Assembly (NCBI RefSeq): GCF_024181725.1
Contig: NZ_CP028908.1
Location: 4,887,501 to 4,951,500 of the forward strand
Reading direction: 5' to 3'
Length of the DNA: 64,000 nt
Source: Bradyrhizobium sp. WD16
GTDB lineage: Bacteria > Pseudomonadota > Alphaproteobacteria > Rhizobiales > Xanthobacteraceae
Shown in pieces: positions 53,731 to 62,355 of the stretch (position 1 is the first letter of the stretch; each line of letters begins with the position of its first letter). Below the pieces are notes generated by a model. It was not told the origin of the DNA. It searched no databases and saw nothing but the letters and a program-made list of their open reading frames with translations. The position numbers and the translations under genes were made by a program.

Positions 53731-54729
53731 TCAATCCAGATGAAACTTCGAGAGCTGACGGTGCTCTGCCTTGATCATGCGCACGGTGCCGGTCACCGAA
53801 CGCATCACCACGGTCTCGGTTTCGATCGTATCCTTGCGGAACTTGACGCCCGACAGCAGCGAACCGTCCGTGACGCCGGTGGCCGCGAACAGGCAGTCGC
53901 CCCTCACCAGATCCTCGATGCCGTAGATCTTGCGCGGGTCCGTGATGCCCATGTCGTAGGAGCGTTGGCGCTTCTCCTCGGTGTCGAGGATGAGCCGGCA
54001 CTGCATCTGGCCGCCGATGCAGCGCAGCGCCGCCGCCGCGAGCACGCCTTCGGGCGCACCGCCGGTGCCCATGTAGATGTCGATACCGGTGTTATGGGGA
54101 TCGGCGGTGTGGATGACGCCGGCGACGTCGCCGTCGGTGATCAGGCGGACCGCAGCCCCCGTCGAGCGGACGCCGGCGATGATGTCGGCATGGCGCGGCC
54201 GGTCGAGCACCAAGGCGGTGATCGCCGACGGCGGCACTCCCTTGGCCTTGGCGAGACGCAGGACGTTGTCGGCCGGCGACGCGTCGAGCTCGACGATCCC
54301 CTTGTCGTAGCCGGGACCGATGGCGATCTTCTGCATGTAGACGTCGGGCGCGTTGAGCAACGTGCCGCCCTCGGCCATCGCCATGGTGGCAATTGCGCCC
54401 GGCATGTTCTTGGCGCACAGCGTGGTGCCTTCCAGCGGATCGACGGCGATGTCGACCCGGGGGCCGGTCTGAATGCCGACCTTTTCGCCGATGAACAGCA
54501 TCGGCGCCTCGTCGCGCTCGCCCTCGCCGATCACCACCGTGCCTTCGATCGGGATCTTGTTGAGCTCGCGCCGCATGGCATCGACCGCCGCCTGGTCGGC
54601 GGCCTTTTCGTTGCCATGGCCGCGCAGCCGGGCCGCAGAGACTGCCGCCCGCTCGGTCACGCGGACGATTTCGAGCGTCAGGATGCGCTCCAGCAGTTGC
54701 TGCGGCGGAACGGCAATCGTCATGGACAT
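53731..54729 (-). CDS. glpX: Class II fructose-1,6-bisphosphatase GlpX
   Basis: 332 aa. Motifs VVIGEGERDEAPML (about 65-78), DIAVDPLEGTTLCA (about 93-106), ARPRHADII-like region and TGGAPEGVLAAAAL. It dephosphorylates fructose 1,6-bisphosphate in gluconeogenesis and, in autotrophs, the Calvin cycle. It follows hom by about 48 bp on the same strand. Confidence 0.95.
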   Translation of the reverse strand: MSMTIAVPPQQLLERILTLEIVRVTERAAVSAARLRGHGNEKAADQAAVDAMRRELNKIPIEGTVVIGEGERDEAPMLFIGEKVGIQTGPRVDIAVDPLEGTTLCAKNMPGAIATMAMAEGGTLLNAPDVYMQKIAIGPGYDKGIVELDASPADNVLRLAKAKGVPPSAITALVLDRPRHADIIAGVRSTGAAVRLITDGDVAGVIHTADPHNTGIDIYMGTGGAPEGVLAAAALRCIGGQMQCRLILDTEEKRQRSYDMGITDPRKIYGIEDLVRGDCLFAATGVTDGSLLSGVKFRKDTIETETVVMRSVTGTVRMIKAEHRQLSKFHLD

Positions 54730-54776
54730 CGGTCTGGCTCCTCAAATTCGACAATGCGGGCGAAACGCGCCCGCGT

Positions 54777-56102
54777 TCAGTTCTTCTCGATCCTGATCAC
54801 CTGCGGCCGTCCGGTGATCACCTTGTCCCGCTGCACGGCTCGCAGCGCCCGATGCACGGCATCCTCGCTTGTGGCGTAGGTGATCAGAATCACCGGAACC
54901 GGCGTGGATTTCGTCCGAGCGACACCATTGCCGACCGCCGCGGCGTCAGGATGACGCTGGACGATGGATTCGATCGATATCTTCTGCTCGGCGAGTCGTG
55001 TCGCAATCGTGGCCGCTGTGCCGGGCAAATCGCGTGCCATCAGGCGGATATAATAGCCGCCCTCGTGGCGTTCCATGGGCGCCTTGGTGGTGGTGCGCAA
55101 ACGCCTGACCGGCCGGCCGAACGGCAGCACCCTGGCGCCGCGTGCCACGTCGGCGATATCGGCGACGACCGCGGAGGCGGTGGCGGCGCCTCCGGCGCCG
55201 GGACCGACCAGCGTAATCGGCGGAATGCCCTCGCCGTCAATGGTCACCGCGTTGGTGACGCCCATCACCTGAGCGATCGATGACGTCTTGGGCACCATCG
55301 TCGGATGCACCCGCTGTTCGATGCCCTTGGCAGTGCGGACCGCGACGCCGAGCAGCTTGACGCGATAGCCGAGCTGTTCGGCGGCGCGCAGATCCTGCGG
55401 CGAGATCGAGGAAATGCCTTCCACATAGACCGCGCGCTGCGCCACCTTGGTGCCGAAGGCGAGGCTGGCGAGAATCGCAAGCTTCTGTGCGGTATCATGG
55501 CCGTCGATATCGAACGACGGATCGGCCTCGGCGTAACCGAGCCGTTGCGCGTCCTTGAGGCATTCGGCGAAGGACAGTCCCTCCTGCTCCATCCTGGTCA
55601 GGATGTAGTTGCAGGTGCCGTTGAGGATGCCGTAGACGCGCTGGATCGTGGTACCGGACAGGCCCTCGCGCAGCGTCTTCACGACCGGGATCGCGGCTCC
55701 GACGGCTGCTTCGAAATTGATCGCGCCGCCATGGGCCTCGGCAAGCTCGGCGAGGCGCACGCCATGCTTGGCGATCAGCGCCTTGTTGGCCGTCACCACC
55801 GCTTTGCCGGCGCGCAGCGCCGCCTCGATGGCGGAGAGCGCCGGCTCGTCGGCGCCGCCCATCAGCTCTACGAAGCAGTCCACGTTCGGATCGGTGGCGA
55901 GCGCCAGCGGATTGCGCGCCCAGCTGACGCCGCGCAGGTCGAGGCCGCGCTTGCGCGCGCGGGAGCGCGCGGTGACGGCGACGACGCGCACGCCGCGGCC
56001 GCAGCGCTCGGCGAGCGTGCGCTGCTGTGCCTCGATCAGGCGGACGACTGCGGACCCTACGGTGCCCAGCCCCGCAATGCCCACCCCGAGTGGCGCGACC
56101 AT
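54777..56102 (-). CDS. hom: Homoserine dehydrogenase
   Basis: 441 aa. The NAD-binding motif GIAGLGTVGSAV (about residues 8-19), VTANKALIA, and the catalytic region ILNGTCNYILTRM, YAEADPSFDIDGHD. A C-terminal ACT domain (YYIRLMARDLPGTAATIA, about 345-430) for feedback control is present. It makes homoserine for threonine and methionine. The gene lies 25 bp after the aminotransferase gene. Confidence 0.95.
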   Translation of the reverse strand: MVAPLGVGIAGLGTVGSAVVRLIEAQQRTLAERCGRGVRVVAVTARSRARKRGLDLRGVSWARNPLALATDPNVDCFVELMGGADEPALSAIEAALRAGKAVVTANKALIAKHGVRLAELAEAHGGAINFEAAVGAAIPVVKTLREGLSGTTIQRVYGILNGTCNYILTRMEQEGLSFAECLKDAQRLGYAEADPSFDIDGHDTAQKLAILASLAFGTKVAQRAVYVEGISSISPQDLRAAEQLGYRVKLLGVAVRTAKGIEQRVHPTMVPKTSSIAQVMGVTNAVTIDGEGIPPITLVGPGAGGAATASAVVADIADVARGARVLPFGRPVRRLRTTTKAPMERHEGGYYIRLMARDLPGTAATIATRLAEQKISIESIVQRHPDAAAVGNGVARTKSTPVPVILITYATSEDAVHRALRAVQRDKVITGRPQVIRIEKN

Positions 56103-56127
56103 ATGAGGAGAACCTGCCGGAAGAAAT

Positions 56128-57354
56128 CTATCGCCGGTTGGCGAGAGGAACCACGTTGTGCAACGTTTCGACGCCGCTTTCAAGGAAACGGCGGAGATTG
56201 CGGGCCGCCTGGCGGATTCGCTGCTCGTTTTCCACCATGGCGATGCGCACATAGCCCTCGCCGTGCTCGCCGAAGGCGACACCCGGCGACACCACGACGC
56301 CCGACTTTTCCACCATCAGGGTGGCGAACTGCATGCTGCCGATGTGGCGGAATTTTTCCGGCAGCGGTGCCCAGGCGAACATCGACGCGGCAGGCGGCGG
56401 GATGTCCCAGCCGGCGCGACCGAAGGCCTCCACCAGCGTGTCGCGGCGCTTGTGGTAGATCTCGCGCATCTCGCGGATGCAGTCTTCAGGGCCGTTCAGC
56501 GCCGCGGTGGCGGCGACCTGGACCGGCGTGAAGGCGCCGTAGTCGAGATACGACTTCACGCGCGCCAGCGCCGCAATGATGCGATCATTGCCCACCGCGA
56601 AGCCCATGCGCCAGCCGGCCATCGAGAACGTCTTCGACATCGATGTGAATTCGACGGTGACGTCGATGGCGCCCGGCACCTGCAGGACCGACGGCGGCGG
56701 ATGGCCGTCGTAATACATCTCGGCATAAGCGAGATCGGACAGGATGAAGATCTCGTGCTTCTTCGCGAACGCGACGAGGTCCTTGTAGAAATCCAGCGTC
56801 GCCACATAGGCGGTCGGATTGGACGGATAGCACACCACCAGCGCGATCGGCTTGGGGATCGAGTGGATGATGGCGCGCTCGAGCGACTCGAAGAGTTCCG
56901 GGGTCGGCTCCGCCGGCACCGAGCGGATCACGCCGCCCGCCATCAGGAAGCCGAAGGCATGGATCGGATAGCTGGGATTGGGAACCAGCACGACGTCGCC
57001 CGGCGCGGTGATCGCCTGGGCGACATTGGCGAAACCTTCCTTGGAACCGAGGGTGGCGACGATCTGGGTTTCGGGATTGAGCTTCACCCCGAAGCGGCGG
57101 TCGTAATAGGCGGCCTGGGCCTTGCGCAGCCCCGGAATGCCCCGCGACGCCGAATAACGGTCGGTGCGCGGCTTGCCGAGGGTTTCCTTGAGCTTTTCCA
57201 GAACGTGGGGCGGAGTCGGCAGGTCCGGATTACCCATTCCCATGTCGATGATATCGGCCCCCGCATTGCGCGCGGCTGCCTTGGCCCGGTTGACCTGCTC
57301 GAAGACATAAGGCGGCAGACGACGAATGCGGTAAAACTCTTCCATGGGACCCAT
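56128..57354 (-). CDS. Class I/II aminotransferase (AlaC / LL-DAP aminotransferase-like)
   Basis: 408 aa. The fold-type I PLP enzyme begins EEFYRIRRLPPYVFEQVN and has GNPDLPTP, TLGSKEGFANV, NPSYPIHA, NPTAYV and the Schiff-base lysine in EFTSMSKTFSMAGWRMGF (about 235-252). It is of the family containing AlaC and the LL-diaminopimelate aminotransferase-like enzymes that accept alanine, glutamate and related keto acids. It heads the hom-glpX operon. A perfect inverted repeat lies in its leader. Confidence 0.85.
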   Translation of the reverse strand: MGPMEEFYRIRRLPPYVFEQVNRAKAAARNAGADIIDMGMGNPDLPTPPHVLEKLKETLGKPRTDRYSASRGIPGLRKAQAAYYDRRFGVKLNPETQIVATLGSKEGFANVAQAITAPGDVVLVPNPSYPIHAFGFLMAGGVIRSVPAEPTPELFESLERAIIHSIPKPIALVVCYPSNPTAYVATLDFYKDLVAFAKKHEIFILSDLAYAEMYYDGHPPPSVLQVPGAIDVTVEFTSMSKTFSMAGWRMGFAVGNDRIIAALARVKSYLDYGAFTPVQVAATAALNGPEDCIREMREIYHKRRDTLVEAFGRAGWDIPPPAASMFAWAPLPEKFRHIGSMQFATLMVEKSGVVVSPGVAFGEHGEGYVRIAMVENEQRIRQAARNLRRFLESGVETLHNVVPLANRR

Positions 57355-57365
57355 GACCCTTGTCG

Positions 57366-57412
57366 CCGAAGTTCGTGCGCCAGTCGCAGCACCCTTCCGA
57401 GACGAACTTCGG
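57366..57412 (-). promoter_or_regulatory. Inverted repeat in the aminotransferase leader
   Basis: CCGAAGTTCGT (57366-57376) and ACGAACTTCGG (57402-57412) are perfect 11-bp arms around a 25-bp loop, starting 12 bp upstream of the start codon of the aminotransferase. It could be a regulator binding site or an RNA hairpin that masks or spaces the ribosome site. No transcription-factor family was matched with confidence. Confidence 0.5.
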
Positions 57413-57604
57413 AAACAGAAAGGGTACTAAAATCACAAATTTAGCCGGTGCCTTCGGTTTCGAAGCCGATGTCGGGAGCGGCCGCGACCGATCACGAAAT
57501 CCGGACGCCGGCACCAGGACTCCCGGAACCCGCGGAGCACTCTTTGCGGCTGAATCGGGCTCTTTTTAGCACGACGGATCTGCAGTAACAGCCGCCGAAT
57601 CCAC

Positions 57605-57931
57605 CTAATTTGGCCGTTCGGCGGCTTTGGCCTGACCGGCCTGGCGGGCGCGGGCCGCCTTGAGGTCATCCTCGACCTTGGACTGCTCGTCTGCGCTCAG
57701 CGTCGGGTCGGTCCGGGCCGAGGGGATGTCGTGCACCGCGGGATAGGCGGCCGACTCGGCTGGCCGCGCCGGGGCTCCGGACGGCAGCCCGATTACAGGA
57801 AGGTCCGCCACCGGTACCGAGCAGCCCCCCAGCGAAAGGGCTGCTGCCGCCGCAGCCAGCACGGCGACGCCGCTCAGGCTGGCACGCCGGCCGTTCCGCC
57901 ATGGATGGCATTGCCGGATCGCTGGTCTCAT
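57605..57931 (-). CDS. Small lipoprotein
   Basis: 108 aa. The signal peptide ends in the lipobox LSLGGC, so the mature protein begins with a lipidated Cys at about residue 36. The mature part is short, Pro-rich, then helical and charged (LSADEQSKVEDDLKAARARQAG). The usual length and the TLSADEQ pattern resemble small alpha-proteobacterial lipoproteins of unknown function. Start chosen at the second ATG. Confidence 0.7.
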   Translation of the reverse strand: MRPAIRQCHPWRNGRRASLSGVAVLAAAAAALSLGGCSVPVADLPVIGLPSGAPARPAESAAYPAVHDIPSARTDPTLSADEQSKVEDDLKAARARQAGQAKAAERPN

Positions 57932-58006
57932 TTTCCGCACAGGGGGCCCTCGCACCGCCGAACTTGTATCAGGGCAAAGTATTAACGCCGGCTGATTATC
58001 GTTCGC

Positions 58007-58171
58007 CTAGTGTCCTGTCTCCGAATTACCGCTCCATTTGCCTCATGCTCGCACGGTCATTCGGAGGCATAAGGACACTAGCAAAATCAAAGTGCTAGTG
58101 TGGCTTATGTCTCGCAATTGCCTACGAGAGGCTTGCCGCAAAGGCGGTAGGCAATTGCGAGACGCCACACT
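58007..58171 (+). repeat. Composite hairpin element A-L-B, copy 5
   Basis: Unit A 58009-58079, linker 58077-58099 (loop AAAATCAAAGT, differing from copies 1, 3 and 4), unit B 58097-58171. TA is at the left flank and TT at the right. Unit A carries isolated changes, including a mismatch-producing GGAGGCAT. It lies in the divergent region between the lipoprotein and phaC, on the phaC promoter side. Confidence 0.9.
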
Positions 58172-58313
58172 TGGTGGCGTGCCAATATGACCGAAGCAAG
58201 ACCTATTGTCGCGGCGCAACACAAGGTTTTCTGCAGCCGTCGCCCAACTATGTCATCATCATTTCAAGTCCGATGACAATATCCTGCGAGAGTCCAAGAA
58301 GTACCCGCCGACG

Positions 58314-60119
58314 ATGAGTGACGCCCTCGAGATCGCCGACGCCGCAAAGAAGAACTTCGATGCCGAAGCCTTTGCGCTCAACCTCGCCCGCGCCATGGAG
58401 AGTGGCGGCAAGGCCCTCGCCGAATTCCTGAAATCCCGCGAGGACACGCCGCCCGACCAGCCGCCGCCGGAGCTTGCCGAAATCGTCAAGACCTTCACCG
58501 CGATCGCCGACTACTGGCTGTCGGACCAGAATCGCGCCAACGAATTGCAGCTCAAGCTGGCGAAATCCTACCTCGACCTGTGGGGCGCCTCGATGCGGCG
58601 TCTCGCGGGAGAAGACGCAGCTCCGGCGATCTCCCCGGCGCCGCGCGACAAGCGCTTCCAGGACGCGGAATGGAAGTCGAACCATTTCTTCGATTTCGTC
58701 ATGCAGCTCTATCTGCTCACCACCCAGTGGGCCTATGAGGCGGTCCGCAAGGCCGATGACGTCGATCCGCATGTCCGCCACAAGGCGGAGTTCTACGTCC
58801 AGCAGATCACCAACGCGCTGGCGCCGTCCAATTTCGTCCTGACCAACCCTGAAGTCCTGCGCGACACCCTGGCGACGAGCGGTGCGAATCTCGTGCGCGG
58901 CATGAAGATGCTCGCCGAGGACGTCGCCGCCGGGCGCGGCAGCCTGCGCATCCGCCAGTCGGATTCCGCCAATCTCACGATCGGCGAGCAGCTCGCGACC
59001 ACGCCGGGCAAGGTCGTCTTCCAGAACGAGATGATGCAGCTCATCCAGTATGAGCCGGCCACGGCGACGGTGCTGCGCACGCCGCTGCTGATCGTGCCGC
59101 CGTGGATCAACAAGTTCTACATCCTCGACCTCAACCCGCAGAAGTCCTTCATCAAATGGTGCGTCGACCAGGGACTCACCGTGTTCGTCATCTCCTGGGT
59201 CAATCCCGACGCCCGGCTCGGCGGCAAGACCTGGGACGACTACATGAAGGAAGGCCCTCTCGCGGCCATGGACGCGATCGAGCAGATCACCGGCGAGATG
59301 AGGGTCCATACCCTGGGCTATTGCGTCGGCGGCACGCTGTTGTCCACGACGCTGGCCTGGCTCGCCGAGAAGCGGCGGGTGCGCGTCACCTCGGCGACGC
59401 TGCTCGCCGCCCAGGTCGATTTCACCCATGCCGGCGATCTCATGGTCTTCGTCGACGAGGATCAGGTTGCGGCACTCGAGCGGACAATGCAACGCGATGG
59501 GGTGCTGGAAGGCAGCAAGATGGCCATGGCCTTCAACATGCTGCGCTCCAACGACCTGATCTGGCCCTACGTGGTGAGCAACTATCTTAAAGGCCAGCAG
59601 CCCGCGAGCTTCGATCTTCTGCACTGGAATTCCGACGCCACGCGGATGACGGCGGCGAATCACTCCTATTACCTGCGCAATTGCTACCTGGAGAACCGGT
59701 TGTCGGCGGGCACCATGGTGCTCGACAACACCCTGCTCGACCTCTCCAAGATCAAGGTGCCGGTCTACAATCTTGCCACCCGCGAGGACCACATCGCCCC
59801 CGCCGAGTCGGTGCTCTACGGCTCCCAGTTCTTCGGCGGCCCGGTGCGGTACGTGCTCGCGGGCTCCGGCCACATCGCCGGCGTCGTCAATCCGCCGGCG
59901 CTCGGCAAGTACCAGTACTGGACGTCCGAGCACAGCAAGGCCGAGAATGTCGCCGAATGGCTCGCCCGCGCGGAGGGGCACAAGGGATCGTGGTGGCCGG
60001 ACTGGCGGGCGTGGCTCGAGAGCATCGATGCGGAAGCCGTGCCCGCGCGGACCGCCGGCACGGCGCAATTCCCGCCGATCGAGGATGCACCCGGCAGCTA
60101 TGTGCGGGTCCGCGCCTAG
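58314..60119 (+). CDS. phaC: Class I poly(3-hydroxyalkanoate) synthase
   Basis: 601 aa, the usual class I size, from the ATG of MSDALEIADAAK. The catalytic cysteine is in the lipase-like box LGYCVGGTL (about residue 340), Asp is in LATREDHIAP (about 500) and His in AGSGHIAGVVNPP (about 529). It polymerises 3-hydroxyacyl-CoA into carbon-storage granules. The stop TAG lies in the left end CTAGTGCG of an interrupted type C hairpin. Confidence 0.95.
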   Translation: MSDALEIADAAKKNFDAEAFALNLARAMESGGKALAEFLKSREDTPPDQPPPELAEIVKTFTAIADYWLSDQNRANELQLKLAKSYLDLWGASMRRLAGEDAAPAISPAPRDKRFQDAEWKSNHFFDFVMQLYLLTTQWAYEAVRKADDVDPHVRHKAEFYVQQITNALAPSNFVLTNPEVLRDTLATSGANLVRGMKMLAEDVAAGRGSLRIRQSDSANLTIGEQLATTPGKVVFQNEMMQLIQYEPATATVLRTPLLIVPPWINKFYILDLNPQKSFIKWCVDQGLTVFVISWVNPDARLGGKTWDDYMKEGPLAAMDAIEQITGEMRVHTLGYCVGGTLLSTTLAWLAEKRRVRVTSATLLAAQVDFTHAGDLMVFVDEDQVAALERTMQRDGVLEGSKMAMAFNMLRSNDLIWPYVVSNYLKGQQPASFDLLHWNSDATRMTAANHSYYLRNCYLENRLSAGTMVLDNTLLDLSKIKVPVYNLATREDHIAPAESVLYGSQFFGGPVRYVLAGSGHIAGVVNPPALGKYQYWTSEHSKAENVAEWLARAEGHKGSWWPDWRAWLESIDAEAVPARTAGTAQFPPIEDAPGSYVRVRA

Positions 60120-60354
60120 TGCGATGGATCTGACGCTAGTGTCCCGTCTCCGAATTACCGCTTCGTTTGCCTCACGCTCGCACGGTCATTCGGAGACATA
60201 GGGACACTAGCAAAATCAAAGTGCTAGTGTGGCTTATGTCTCGCAATTGCCTACGAGAGGGGTGCCGCGAAGGCGGTAGGCAATTGCGAGACGCCACACT
60301 CGTATCAGCATTGCAGCGAATTCGTCGTACCACCGTCAGATCCAGAACCGCGCC
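60116..60354 (+). repeat. Type C hairpin interrupted by composite A-L-B (copy 6)
   Basis: The left half of unit C (60118-60137, AGTGCGATGGATCTGACGCT) is followed by unit A 60138-60208, linker 60206-60228 and unit B 60226-60300. The right half of unit C resumes at 60301 with CGTATCAGCATTGCAGCGAA and ends near 60353. Joining the halves gives an uninterrupted copy of the intact C at 15690-15763. The left end supplies the phaC stop codon. Confidence 0.9.
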
Positions 60355-60504
60355 GGTGCGGCCGCCGGCGCCGCAGTTATCCACTGCCGGCGAGCCGCCC
60401 TGCCCTGTTCCCCGCGCCGCGCAATTACACTATCACTTCGCAGCATTAAGTTGATGACGTGATCGAGCGGCGAGTCGTGGCTCGCCCCAAGCTGGGAGCA
60501 TGCG

Positions 60505-60903
60505 ATGACACGCGAATTGTTTTGGCTGACGCTGACGGTCGTCCTGACCGGACTGCTGTGGATTCCCTACGTCATCAATCGCTGCCAGGTGCGCGGCCTG
60601 TCCGGCGCCATGGCCAATCCGGCGCGCAACGACAAGCCCCATGCCGAATGGGCCAATCGTCTGATGTTCGCCCATGATAATGCAGTGGAGAATCTCGTCG
60701 TCTTCGCGCCGCTGGTGCTGATCCTCAACGCGATGGATTATTCCACCAAATGGACCGCACTCGCGGCGACCGTGTATTTCTGGGCGCGTCTCGCCCATGC
60801 CATCGTCTACGGGCTCGGCATTCCGGGTTTCCGCACCGTCGCCTTCACCATCGGCTTCCTCGCCCAGGTGGTGCTGGTGCTCGGGATCTTCGGACTTGTG
60901 TGA
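60505..60903 (+). CDS. MAPEG-family membrane protein
   Basis: 132 aa with four predicted membrane segments and the MAPEG pattern RGLSGAMANPARNDKPHAEWANRLMFAHDNAVENL (in two parts around residues 31-65). Eukaryotic relatives are glutathione transferase-type and leukotriene enzymes; bacterial roles are mostly unknown. It is monocistronic. Confidence 0.8.
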   Translation: MTRELFWLTLTVVLTGLLWIPYVINRCQVRGLSGAMANPARNDKPHAEWANRLMFAHDNAVENLVVFAPLVLILNAMDYSTKWTALAATVYFWARLAHAIVYGLGIPGFRTVAFTIGFLAQVVLVLGIFGLV

Positions 60904-60988
60904 GCGAATGCCGGCAAGAACGCTCGCGGCGCCGCCAGGAATGGCGGCACCGCGGTGCGACATATGTTCAGATCATTGACGTCTCAGA

Positions 60989-61197
60989 TCACTGGCGACC
61001 AAGGCGCCGGCACCAGGCCAGCACCTCGGCATTGGCGAAGACCGGCTTGCCGTCGGCGTCGAGCAATCCGTTGACGTGATCACCATGGAAATGGGAGATC
61101 ACGATCATGTCGACGTCCTTGGGCTCGATGCCCGCCGCCCTGGGCGCGTTCCAGGCTCGCGATGAAGCCGTCTTCGCAGCGGCCCCGGCCGGTTGAA
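60989..61197 (-). pseudogene. 3' remnant of an MBL-fold metallo-hydrolase
   Basis: Reading leftward, the frame GIEPKDVDMIVISHFHGDHV followed by NGLLDADGKPVFANAEVLAW is the metal-binding HxHxDH core of a metallo-beta-lactamase-fold protein. It stops at 60989. Just upstream the matching stretch GFIASLERA is in another frame, so there is a frameshift at about 61140-61155, and the rest of the N-terminus and the C-terminal half are absent. The gene is broken. Confidence 0.7.
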
Positions 61198-61284
61198 CAT
61201 CCGGCGGCGCCGGTTATTCCGCGGATGGCGTCTTGTTCCCTCACCGGTCCGGGTGCACGAGCCCGACCATACCGGACACCGCCG

Positions 61285-61815
61285 CTACACGGCGCTCCAG
61301 AACCAGGTCGCGACCTTGGAGATGATATCGCCGAACAGCAGCAGCACCGCCGCCCACACGAAGGCGGAGGCGAAATTGGCGATCTGGAACATTCCGTAGG
61401 GCATTTCGAATATTCCGGCGACGAGCGGCACGGTCGCCCGCAGCGGGCCGAAGAAGCGTCCGACGAAGATCCCGGGCACACCCCAGTCCCGAACGAAGGC
61501 CTCGCCCCTCGGCAGCATGTCGGGATGACGCGACAGCGGCCACATATGGGCGACGCGGTCCTTGAACTTGAAACCGATCCAATAGGACAGCCAGTCGCCG
61601 CAGGCCGCCCCGATCGATCCGGCCACCCAGATCGGCCAAAAGCTGATGCCGCTCGGCCCAATCAGCGCGCCGATACCGACGAGCGCGCCCCATGCCGGAA
61701 TGAGGAGCGACAGGAAGGCGATCGATTCACCGAAGGCCAACGCGAACACGATCGGCGCAGCCCAGACCTGCTGGTCCCGTACGAAGTCGGTGATCGGCCT
61801 GACCAGTTCTTCCAT
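61285..61815 (-). CDS. DedA-family membrane protein
   Basis: 176 aa. SNARE-associated/DedA fold: FALAFGESIAFLSLLIPAWG (about residues 23-42), GAACGDWLSYWIGF, and the conserved arginine/glycine motif VGRFFGPLRATVPLVAGIFEMP (about 113-134). Family members act as undecaprenyl-phosphate or phospholipid flippases. It is monocistronic. Confidence 0.85.
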   Translation of the reverse strand: MEELVRPITDFVRDQQVWAAPIVFALAFGESIAFLSLLIPAWGALVGIGALIGPSGISFWPIWVAGSIGAACGDWLSYWIGFKFKDRVAHMWPLSRHPDMLPRGEAFVRDWGVPGIFVGRFFGPLRATVPLVAGIFEMPYGMFQIANFASAFVWAAVLLLFGDIISKVATWFWSAV

Positions 61816-62355
61816 GTCCGACGACTGAGTTCCCCCGGTTGACCTTGAACCAGAATGCGAACTTGCCGTCCAAGTCAAATGTCGGCGACGCCGCCGAACA
61901 GCCCGGGATGCCCGGCCGCCGCCTGACGCGATGCCGTCCCGGCGGGCGCCCGCGGACCATCTCGCCCGCACATTTCCCGTCGAAATCCGGAACGGACGGC
62001 CTCCATGCGTCGGCCTTCGCCGATGATTGCCACCAATACCACCCATTTGTTCACCGGGGGTGTTGCCGGCATTGTGATGGGCATCCAGCAGAATTTCACC
62101 CTCGCCCCGGCCCATGCTCGCTTCAATCTGGTCCGCGACGTGCTGCTGTTCCTGTTCGGCCGCTATGACAAGGTGGTGCCGGCCGCTGCCGAACTGCCCC
62201 CTGCGGCGCGTTCGCGGGCCGTTTCCAACATTCGCATTCCCGGACGCCCCGGCAGGCGGACCGCCGTGCCACATTGCCAGCCCATCCGTGGCATATTGGG
62301 GCTCAGCGATTCGCCCCTTCCGGACCTCACCGGATCTGAAGAGTTCTGAAGAGTT
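61816..62355. other. Intergenic 0.54 kb between dedA-like gene and parE
   Basis: It contains one possible protein fragment (62005-62220) and nothing else recognised. The immediate upstream of parE has a direct repeat GAAGAGTT (twice, 8 bp apart) that includes a weak ribosome site. Confidence 0.5.
62005..62349 (+). pseudogene. Probable remnant of a small membrane protein
   Basis: The frame includes FTGGVAGIVMGIQQNFTLAP, AHARFNLVRDVLLFLFGRYD and VVPAAAELPPAA. This resembles the N-terminal part of a heme-copper-oxidase-like or DUF-type membrane protein in which HaHlNLiG...LFGlyYrvvPaaA is conserved. After about 62220 the translation is unrelated low-complexity sequence. It is either a truncated gene or a short variant protein of 114 aa. 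Confidence 0.4.

Noticed and set aside
58248-60068. A 606-codon open frame antisense to phaC, and similar long antisense frames over wzt, recJ, macB and the topoisomerase gene
   Set aside because: They mirror the codon bias of the real genes on the other strand, have arginine/histidine-rich translations with no family resemblance, and lack ribosome sites.
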